Below, one piece after another: positions 1 through 7,200 of a stretch of DNA of 10,225 bases. Every line of letters begins with the position of its first letter. Positions within the stretch are counted from its first letter, which is position 1. The notes below the pieces were generated by a model. It had not been told where the DNA came from. It saw only the letters and a list, made by a program, of their open reading frames with translations, and made no database searches. Made by a program: the position numbers and the translations under genes. Source of the DNA: Akkermansiaceae bacterium (GTDB lineage: Bacteria; Verrucomicrobiota; Verrucomicrobiia; Verrucomicrobiales; Akkermansiaceae); contig JAHDGN010000019.1 of assembly GCA_020627645.1 (NCBI GenBank), forward strand, positions 1-10,225, written 5' to 3'.

Positions 1-12
1 TTTCTGGGGTAA

Positions 13-1209
13 ATCACTAAATATCAGCAAGTTAGATCAAAAGTTGACGCGAATGCCCTCCTCGCTTCCGGCGAAAAACAATACAAATCGCACGTCAAAA
101 AATTTGCCCAACACATGGCCAACATTTCTGACGCGGACCATTCCGATGAAATGGACGGACTCAGCGTCTGGAAGCACACCTTTGCTGGTATGTTCCTTGC
201 AGAATATCATCTCGCCACCGGAGAAAAATGGGCCATCAAAGAATTGGAAGAAATTCGCGACTGGCTCATGGGTGCTCAGTTCATCGACCCCTCAGGCCAA
301 CTCCGCTCGAACCGCGAAGAAACGAAGAACCCAAAACATGTCCCACGTTTTGTCGGCGGCTGGGGCCATAATCCATACTACGAAGGCTACGGCCCGATGT
401 GCATCACCACGAGTCAAGCTCTCATGGCCCTCTCACTCATCCAACGCTGTGGAGTTGAAGTCGACGAAGAACGCTTAAAAATGGCCTACCAATTCCTGAA
501 AGATGGAACCAATAACATCGGATACGTCTGGTATAATTCCGTCAATGCCGGAGACGACCGTTGGGCTGACCTCGGACGAACAGGTAGCACCGCCATTGCC
601 AATTTCCTCGCCCCTATTGACAACCGCAAATACCAAAAATGGGGCCGTCTCAATGTCGACTGCATCAAAGAACATCCCAAAGCTTTCCCAGATACCCACG
701 GATGCCCTCCTCTCGGAATGGCCTGGACTGCCATCGCTGCCCTTCGCGACAAAAAAGCCTACCGCAGTCTCATGGACTATCACCGCTGGTGGTTCACCCT
801 TGCTCAATGCCATGACGAAACCTTCGTCTCCCAGCCCAATCGAGATGCTGGCGGCTCCTACACCTCAGCCCCACGCCTATTTATGTCGTCCGTCGTAGCC
901 CTCATCTTTGCCTCCAAAGACCTCAAACTCCACATGATGGGCTCGTCCGAAGAAAATATCGCCATCAACCCCAAAGACGACAAAAGACCACCAAAAATCA
1001 AACTTGGGGAGCTCAGAACATTCCGCAGCTCAGACGGAAGAACTCTAGAAGCCCGCCTCGAATTTTTTGAACCCGCACTCGGGATCGCTCGAGCTCGCCA
1101 AGAAAATGGAAAGATCATCGACTTCAGATTCGCAAGCCTGAGTAAAGAAGATCAGGAATACCTCAAACAAGAACTTGCCAAAAAGGCGAAAGAAGAAAAA
1201 GAGGAATAG
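13..1209 (+). CDS. DUF6288-like toroid protein with C-terminal SHD1-like module, 5' end incomplete or frameshifted
   Basis: The frame ending at TAG 1207-1209 is open back to a TAA at 10-12. The first in-frame ATG is at 115, but it has no ribosome-binding site, and codon use and protein-like sequence continue upstream of it (DANALLASGEKQYKSHVKKF), so 115 is probably an internal Met. From Met115 there are 364 residues. Residues 1-275 have Gly/Trp/Tyr-rich helical repeats of the alpha/alpha-toroid kind: GGWGHNPYYEGYGP at 81-94, then TTSQALMAL, RTGSTAIANF at 155-164 and HGCPPLGMAWTAIAAL at 195-210. This pattern resembles the DUF6288 proteins of Verrucomicrobia and Planctomycetes. Residues 299-351 (ELRTFRSSDGRTLEARL to LSKEDQEYL) match the SHD1-like module that often ends exported proteins in these phyla. 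A lysine/glutamate-rich tail follows. Full-length relatives are longer, so an N-terminal part (often a signal peptide and PDZ domain) is missing or lies upstream in another frame. The molecular function is unknown. The gene converges on gapA, 89 bases away. Confidence 0.72.
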   Translation: MTKYQQVRSKVDANALLASGEKQYKSHVKKFAQHMANISDADHSDEMDGLSVWKHTFAGMFLAEYHLATGEKWAIKELEEIRDWLMGAQFIDPSGQLRSNREETKNPKHVPRFVGGWGHNPYYEGYGPMCITTSQALMALSLIQRCGVEVDEERLKMAYQFLKDGTNNIGYVWYNSVNAGDDRWADLGRTGSTAIANFLAPIDNRKYQKWGRLNVDCIKEHPKAFPDTHGCPPLGMAWTAIAALRDKKAYRSLMDYHRWWFTLAQCHDETFVSQPNRDAGGSYTSAPRLFMSSVVALIFASKDLKLHMMGSSEENIAINPKDDKRPPKIKLGELRTFRSSDGRTLEARLEFFEPALGIARARQENGKIIDFRFASLSKEDQEYLKQELAKKAKEEKEE

Positions 1210-1237
1210 AAAAATCAATTCCTCCGCCATGGACCAT

Positions 1238-1273
1238 AAAAAAACCCGATGAACCAACCAGTCCACCGGGTTT
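1238..1273 (-). terminator. Rho-independent terminator of gapA
   Basis: On the minus strand, 1273-1261 (AAACCCGGTGGAC) pairs with 1254-1242 (GTTCATCGGGTTT) as a 13-bp stem with two G-U wobbles and a six-base loop, followed by a run of T through 1238. Read on the plus strand, the two wobbles become A-C mismatches and the T tract is only TTT-C-T. The structure is therefore optimised to end gapA transcription, 26 bases past its stop. It may also weakly end the convergent plus-strand gene. Confidence 0.85.
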
Positions 1274-1298
1274 CTCAATATCTTAAATCAACTCAGAC

Positions 1299-2300
1299 CT
1301 AGAGCGAATCTCCCAACATCTTGAGAGCCTCACCAGCCCGATTAGAATAACCCCACTCGTTGTCATACCAAGAACAGACTTTCACCATCGTCCCGTCCAT
1401 GACCAAAGTTAGATCAGCATCATAAATCGAACTATGGGGATCTCCCACAATATCCTGGAGAACCAGAGGGTCTTCGCTATATCTCAAAACTCCCTTCAAT
1501 GGCCCCTCAGCCGCTTCCTTAAACGCCGCATTGACCTCCTCAGCAGTAACCTCAGCTCCAACTTCCGCGACCAGATCAGTTAACGAACCAGTAGGCGCCG
1601 GCACACGAAAAGCTCCTCCATTGAGCTTTCCATTTAATTCTGGAATGACCAACCCGATCGCTCGGGCAGCACCTGTCGAAGAAGGAATAATATTAACCGC
1701 TGCAGAACGGGCGCGACGAAGATCTCCATGAGGAGCATCCAACAAACGCTGATCTCCAGTATAACTGTGGATCGTGCTCATGAATCCACGCTTCAATCCC
1801 CACTTATCATTCAAAACCTTAGCCAACGGTGCCAAGCAATTCGTAGTGCAAGAAGCATTCGAAACAATATGATGATTCGCCGGGTCATACTCGTTCGCAT
1901 TGATCCCTAAACACATCGTCAGATCTGGATCACTGGCCGGAGCAGAAATCAACACCTTCTTCGCACCCGCCTCAATATGTTTTGTCGCACCTTCCCGGCT
2001 CGCAAAAAATCCTGTTGATTCCAAAATGACATCCGCCCCCCAATCACCCCACGGAAGGCTTGCAGGATCACGCTCCGCACTCGCATGAATCTTATGCCCA
2101 TCCACATACAAGAAGTCATCATCAAAACTCACCTCTCGGTCAAACCTCCCCTGGGAAGAATCATACTTTAAAAGATGAGCCAAAGTTTTGTTATCTGTCA
2201 GGTCGTTAATTGCGACCACTTTTCTCAGCTCATCATCACTGAGAGAACGAAGCACCATTCGGCCAATCCGGCCAAATCCGTTAATTGCATAGTTTGCCAT
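1299..2300 (-). CDS. gapA: Type I glyceraldehyde-3-phosphate dehydrogenase
   Basis: This is a cytoplasmic glycolytic/gluconeogenic enzyme that oxidises glyceraldehyde 3-phosphate with phosphate and NAD to 1,3-bisphosphoglycerate. The 333-residue product has the family's usual length and is complete. The N-terminal Rossmann motif INGFGRIGR is at residues 6-14. Asp33 (in AINDL) is the usual marker of NAD preference. The active site SNASCTTNCLAP carries Cys151, and the partner His178 is in STIHSYTGDQR. Phosphate-site and C-terminal signatures (SSTGAARAIG, WYDNEWGYSNR) are present. Pro is kept in LLDAPH, a position where NADP-using plastid-type enzymes carry Ser, which also favours NAD. The ATG at 2300 is chosen because the protein then begins MANYAINGFGRIG, as in the family, with AGGAAAAG a few bases upstream. 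The frame stays open to 2450, but that extension has no family counterpart and would cross the promoter. It appears to be transcribed alone from that promoter and ends at the terminator 26 bases downstream. Identification is firm; the symbol gapA is by convention. Confidence 0.97.
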   Translation of the reverse strand: MANYAINGFGRIGRMVLRSLSDDELRKVVAINDLTDNKTLAHLLKYDSSQGRFDREVSFDDDFLYVDGHKIHASAERDPASLPWGDWGADVILESTGFFASREGATKHIEAGAKKVLISAPASDPDLTMCLGINANEYDPANHHIVSNASCTTNCLAPLAKVLNDKWGLKRGFMSTIHSYTGDQRLLDAPHGDLRRARSAAVNIIPSSTGAARAIGLVIPELNGKLNGGAFRVPAPTGSLTDLVAEVGAEVTAEEVNAAFKEAAEGPLKGVLRYSEDPLVLQDIVGDPHSSIYDADLTLVMDGTMVKVCSWYDNEWGYSNRAGEALKMLGDSL

Positions 2301-2321
2301 GAGTCTTTTCCTAGGAATAAA

Positions 2322-2341
2322 GGTTGGTCGTCCTCCCAACC
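2322..2341 (-). promoter_or_regulatory. Stem-loop in the gapA leader
   Basis: GGTTGG and CCAACC form a perfect 6-bp inverted repeat around an eight-base loop. It sits between the inferred transcription start (about 2358) and the ribosome-binding region of gapA. A second, smaller hairpin (GCCG, six-base loop, CGGC) lies at 2348-2361, at the inferred start site. They could stabilise the leader or serve as an operator or regulator site; nothing in the sequence decides between these. Confidence 0.35.
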
Positions 2342-2364
2342 ACCATTGCCGAGAGAACGGCGGA

Positions 2365-2392
2365 ATTATGCAATGGAACCCCGAACCGTCAA
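2365..2392 (-). promoter_or_regulatory. Predicted sigma-70 type promoter of gapA
   Basis: On the minus strand a -35 box TTGACG (2392-2387) is followed after 16 bases by a -10 box CATAAT (2370-2365). Each matches the bacterial consensus at five of six positions. Transcription would start near 2358, giving a leader of about 58 bases before the gapA ATG at 2300. It lies downstream of the decayed gene that ends at 2457, so gapA can be expressed independently of the upstream genes. Confidence 0.6.
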
Positions 2393-2456
2393 GAAACTCA
2401 CCATTTCTCCGCCCCCCAAAAAAACGCTCACACCAAATGAGCCATCCCAATCACCG

Positions 2457-3232
2457 CTATTTCTTACGCCGCTTGGTCGGAAGTTTCGGAGGCTTTTCCT
2501 GAGTCATCGACAATAGGACAGGCACTCGCGAATTTTCTCGATGAGCCTTATACAGAAACACGTTAGCCCGATAACCCTTAGTTAATCTGAACTGATTATC
2601 ATAGAGAGTCCGATCGACTGCTCGAGAAGCCCGATAACCAACTTTCATCAGCATTTGCCCCTCAGATAAGGGCTCAATTTTACTCTCCCCTGGCTCAATC
2701 GTAACAACCCTCGCCTCTTTTCCCTCCCCCAACTTCACCAACATTTTTTTCTCCGACACATTAACAAATCGAGCCGACCCCACTGGAAAACTCCCCCGAT
2801 CATCCCTCAAAACAAGCGCTTTAGAATTCTCCCAATTTTTTCCCCTGGATCCCGAAAAAGAATAGCTAAAGAAAATTGCGCAGACGACTGCCGAGCAGCG
2901 ACCCAGGGCTTCTCACCTTCTTCGATCTCCCCATCAAATAAATAAATGGGGCTATCAGCCGCAAAATGAGCCAATTTTGAGACTCTGCCTAAATCTAGGT
3001 CCAATTCGTACTCCTATTTACCCCTTCGATATGACACCATTTCTGGAGGCCTCGCCCATTTTGGAGAAGGCTGTTGCACAATGATCTTATTCTCTAGCTT
3101 TGCCTTCCAAACAGGACTCTCCCCCAACGGCAAAAACCGAACAAACTTTCTCTGCTTCTCCTTAGACCTCCCCTTTCCACACGCCGGCTCTAAAACCACC
3201 AAGCTCAACAAGAGAAATGCAACAAATTTCAT
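2457..3232 (-). pseudogene. Decayed paralogue of the adjacent 256-aa exported protein
   Basis: Three open fragments line up end to end with the intact neighbour at 3409-4179. Fragment one starts at ATG 3232 (a GTG at 3235 is also possible), begins MKFVAFLLLSLVVLEPACGK (an export signal; the EPAC is at best a poor lipobox) and runs to SYRRGK. It stops at an amber TAG (3014-3016). The same frame then continues EYELDLDLGRVSKLAHF, matching the paralogue residue for residue, so this lesion is a nonsense mutation and not an indel. The second lesion lies in a run of six A (minus strand; T at 2836-2841). Adding one base there restores EKNWENSKALVLRDD, which aligns without gaps to the paralogue's AMTWENPKMLVLQDD. 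The last part ends at TAG 2457-2459 with a basic tail KRRKK. Repaired, it would encode about 258 residues against 256. By hand count 28 of 43 residues are identical over the first conserved block. Function is unknown. Confidence 0.85.
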
Positions 3233-3408
3233 CACATCGACAACTTACATTCATCCCCTCGCTCTATCAATACACCAATAATACCATTCCAACGTTTTGA
3301 AACTAGATGCGGTATAAACCCAGCTCCGAAATCCTGGAGTAGCTAAAGGAAAAAGAACAGCCAACCATCTAATTCCACCCTCAGTGAACTTCCCTAGATC
3401 AGAAAAAC

Positions 3409-4179
3409 CTACCTTTGCCCCTGACGCCGAGGAGGCCTTGGAGGCGTTTCCTGATCAATCGAAAAAACAACTGGAATCCGTGGCTTCTCTCCTTGCGCCT
3501 TAAACAAATAAACATTGGCCCGATGCCCTCGGGTCAACTTTAACACATTACTGAATAGAGTCCGATCCTGACTTCGCCCCTTCCGAAAACCCAATTTCAT
3601 CAGAGTCGACTCCTCCGACAAGGCTTCAATCTTCGACTTCCCAGGCTCAACCGTCAAAACTCGCGAAGCTTCCCCCTCTCCCAATTTAACCAGCATCTTC
3701 ACGTCCGATACATTGATGAACCGAACATACCCCACCGGAAAACTTCGCGCGTCATCTTGAAGAACCAACATTTTTGGGTTCTCCCATGTCATTGCCTTCG
3801 GATCTCGGAACATAACTCCCAATGAAAACCGAGAAGACAACTGCCTGGCTGAAATCCAAGGTTTCTTATCCTCCTCAATCCCGCCCTCATACAACGCAAT
3901 CGGTGACTCCGCACCAAATCTCGCCAGCTTTGAGACCCTCCTGAGCGGCAACTTAAGCTTGAACTCATTTTCTCCACGCTTGTATGAAACAGGATTAGGG
4001 GGAAGTGACCATTTAGGCGGAGGAATTTGCACTCGGATTCCATTCTCCAACTTCTCCTTCCACGGAGGCGCCTCACCTAAAGCGATGAATCGAACATATT
4101 TCCTTGGCTCTTGACGCCGCTGACCGTGGAGTGAACCAACAAAAACGAAAGCGAGTAGGAATGTGATAATAATTCTCAT
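3409..4179 (-). CDS. Exported protein of unknown function, partner of the prepilin-like gene
   Basis: This 256-residue protein is not assigned to a named family. Residues 1-19 (MRIIITFLLAFVFVGSLHG) form a typical signal peptide with likely cleavage before Gln20, so the mature protein should be periplasmic or cell-surface. The mature part looks mostly beta-stranded. Conserved blocks shared with the decayed copy next door include VRFIALGEAPPWKEKLENG (about 29-47), PPKWSLPPNPVSYKRG, RVSKLARFGAESPI, WENPKMLVLQDDARSFPVG and VRFINVS followed by KMLVKLGEG and VEPGKSKIEALSE. These are the positions under constraint. No catalytic motif is visible and there is no cysteine. The C-terminal tail is basic and proline-rich (PPRPPRRQGQR). 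It begins 93 bases after the stop of the prepilin-like gene, in the same orientation, with no clear promoter or terminator between them, so co-transcription is likely. The ATG at 4179 gives the signal peptide; no Shine-Dalgarno sequence is visible. A role in assembling or anchoring the upstream pilin-like protein is inference from context. Confidence 0.85.
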   Translation of the reverse strand: MRIIITFLLAFVFVGSLHGQRRQEPRKYVRFIALGEAPPWKEKLENGIRVQIPPPKWSLPPNPVSYKRGENEFKLKLPLRRVSKLARFGAESPIALYEGGIEEDKKPWISARQLSSRFSLGVMFRDPKAMTWENPKMLVLQDDARSFPVGYVRFINVSDVKMLVKLGEGEASRVLTVEPGKSKIEALSEESTLMKLGFRKGRSQDRTLFSNVLKLTRGHRANVYLFKAQGEKPRIPVVFSIDQETPPRPPRRQGQR

Positions 4180-4272
4180 CAGTTTAGAGATTTGGAATAT
4201 AAATTTTGACGTTAACGGGAAGCTCGTTGTTCAAGAGAAACACAAAATTCATCGCCTGTCTCTCAATTTCAA

Positions 4273-7200
4273 TCAGACCTCATCCCGGCTCAACCAGCGA
4301 ATCTTCCGAATCACCATACGGCGACCAAAATCTGGCAAATCTTCGTCAATCAACGGATTGATACCTGACTCATCCGGCGTCACTGGCTCAGGCAATCTCT
4401 GAATAGTGGCCTCGCACCAAGCTCGCGCAACAACTTCTCCCCGAACCACAGACTCGCCATAAGCTCTCACCACAAAAGTATCTGATCGCGCAGACAAACC
4501 AGCTCCAATCGCCTGTAACACGTCACCTTGAGTAACATAAGTCGAGGCACCCCATACTTTCGAAACCGGCTTCATCGTCTGCTCTAAACGGGTCGCATCG
4601 TCAATATTGTCCGGATGTTGATAGTCCCCCAATGATCGATCCCTCCGGACCTTGTAATCCTCAAATTCATCAAAGATCGAATTCACTCCAGATGCCTCAA
4701 TTGCTGCTTCAAGTGCCCCCTTCTTGCCCAGCTCACCTGGCGCCAAACGCCGATTCACAAAATCACTCAACGATAAAAATGGCCCCCTCTTCTTCACCTC
4801 CTCGACAATCGCCCTCGCCAAAGAATCAATTTCATAATCGTTAAGAACTCTTACCCCTCCCCACAATTGATCTAACGAAAAACCATCATCCGAACTCCAC
4901 TCCTTACCAGATCCATCGATCGTTCTTGGAAAAGGAGTCGCTCCATCTTCTCTTCGATTCGACGAAAGAACCGCTTTCCAAGCCTCAACGCTGGTTGAAT
5001 TCACATTGAACGCCCCTTCGTTCATGTAAATCAAAGGAGAACGATGAAAGTCTACCCCATCATCAGGATCACCCGAGGAAATCCTCACAATCCGGTGATT
5101 CGGCAACCTAACTCCGGGTTCACGCACCGCAAATTTCTGCAACTCTGTTTGACTACCCGAACTCAAAAAGTAATCGTCCCAAAGGTTGAAATTAACCTCA
5201 TAAGATAGGTCATAAACCAGATCTTCTTCCTCAGGCAAATCATGGAAGAAACCTCGTCCATGGGAAGCCCATGAATCCTGCCCAACCCCACGCTCAGCAT
5301 TGTTTGACCACCCAATCAAATCTCCACTAAACCCATTGAATCTGAACGCTTGACCATCCTCTCCAGGTTTAGTCCCTGTCATTCCATCCAAGCCAAATCG
5401 AGGGTCCACCAAAGAATTCCCGATCGGGAAAGAAGGATGCCAGACATAGTCAGTCAATTTCACATGACGTAATTGAGCCAAGGATACCAAACCAACCTCC
5501 TTTCTCGGAACATCAAAAACCACCATCTTTTCAGGACCCTCAAGAGGTAGCCCAAATGGAAAACCTCGATTCCTCCCACCCGTTCCACGAATCGGAGTCT
5601 GCAAATCCCAACCAATTGCTTCGTCATAAAGATCCCTCGTATAAATCCCAAAAAACCATGGCCCACTCACCGTTCCATCCCCTTGGTTTCCAATCAAATT
5701 TTCGTAAGGCGATCTCGACGCATAAGCAGCCCTTGGATTCCAATTTGCCAACGGTGATTCATCCCACACTTCAGGGAATCCCGACAGAGCATTCCCCCCC
5801 ATACCAACATTGGAAGGATGTTCTCGAAACCATCTCATTCGATATCCTTGTCGCGTCCTGCGGTCCGGAGGAACTGTAACCACCGGATCCACCAGTTCCA
5901 AAAATTCGATTTCCACCCCACTATTGGGATCATTGGGGTCATGATACCATGCTTCTGGAGGCTCCCTCCCCGCCCCATACTGCAATGAACAAGAAACCGC
6001 AGCAACCTGGTCCAACAAATCAAACTCCTGAGGCGTCAAACTGTTCGACGTCCCTAACTTTTTGAGAACCATTTGACTATCGTCACCCTGAGTCTCCTGC
6101 TTGGCAGAAGCGTCACCTGTCGCCGCCTGGAAATGGCGATCCGACGGCTGATACCAAAATCGCTTGGGATACCAATTCATACCACCAATATCCTCAGGAT
6201 TCTCCTCATCAAATTCAGATGCCGAGTGATAGTAGTTATTCGCGAAATTATAGTCTGCTGTCGCTGACAGCGTATTGTTGAGAACATTTTGACCGTCGTA
6301 TTCAGCTGCCTGAGTTGGCAAAAACACCAGACACTCACCCGGTTCAAAATTAATACCCTCTAACTTGAAGTAATAACTACCGGTATACTTATCATCATAA
6401 GCTTCACTCCCAATCACTGGACCATCTGGCTGGGTTCTCCCACCAAAATTCAGCCAACTCGCCCACCCCACCAACCTCTCTTGGCCATCATCTGTCCTGA
6501 TCCAAGCATCTGTGCGAAAACCACGTCTTCCATTGATTTGTAGAACGATCACTGAATCCGGAAAAACAAGCGGGACGCTGTATGGATTCCAAAGAACAAC
6601 CCTTGGGAAGTCATGAGAACGAATATTGTATCGAAAACGGCTTCCCGGTGGGTTGTTGTGCACACTAAAGGTATTAAACATCGACCCTTCAACCAAGACC
6701 GGCGCCAAGGTCGTCGCCTCAACTTCCGCCAAAGCTGCCGGAGAAAGATTTTGAGAACTACCTTCTAACACCCCTGGTAACCGAAAACCCTGCTGCCGCT
6801 TCGGCAGCTTCGATTCCACGGCCCCCGACTTCAGAGCAATTTCCTCAGCATCACGAAGTAAAGCCCTCAACATTTCAAAGCGCGGGGACGATCTACGATG
6901 CTTTTGACTGTTCCAATCGACCCCCTCCTCATCAGCACGTTGCTGATTCGCGAATCCTACCAAGTTATCACTACCAGCTAAGCCAGGCAAGCGGGTTCCA
7001 CCCACATTTAAGGGGGCAATATCTTCATTCTGATTAAGGAAAACAGTCAGATTTTTCTGCAATTTCCCGTCACGGACATTCGCAAACACCCCCCTCGACT
7101 GTGTCGTGAAATCATGAAATTTTTCCCGAACCCAATCCTGAGCCCCTTCACCCATCAATCCCACGGTCAAATCTGAGACGAGCAGCCTCTGACTAGATCC

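Noticed and set aside
44..478. Plus-strand open frame of 144 codons overlapping the DUF6288-like gene
   Set aside because: From about 50 onward it is an off-frame shadow, rich in Ser/Thr/Pro/Asn with no protein-like pattern. Only its first few codons may belong to the broken upstream part of the real gene.
2301..2450. Fifty-residue N-terminal extension of gapA in the same open frame
   Set aside because: The family begins at the Rossmann motif right after MANYA. The extension would overlap the predicted promoter and has no GAPDH similarity.
2836..2841. Programmed slippage at A6 rescuing the decayed copy
   Set aside because: A6 is short for efficient transcriptional slippage, and the upstream amber codon would still block translation.
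2457..3004. Two separate small genes (2807-3004 and 2457-2810)
   Set aside because: Both are fragments of one decayed gene: they align consecutively with the intact paralogue and lack their own export signals or ribosome-binding sites.
3322..3344. Hairpin AGCTCC/GGAGTAGCT between the two paralogues, as a terminator
   Set aside because: The stem has a two-base bulge and there is no T run on either side, so it does not qualify as an intrinsic terminator.
5556..5879. Plus-strand open frame of 107 codons opposite the prepilin-like gene
   Set aside because: Antisense shadow with no start signal; several similar ones arise across this C-rich template strand.
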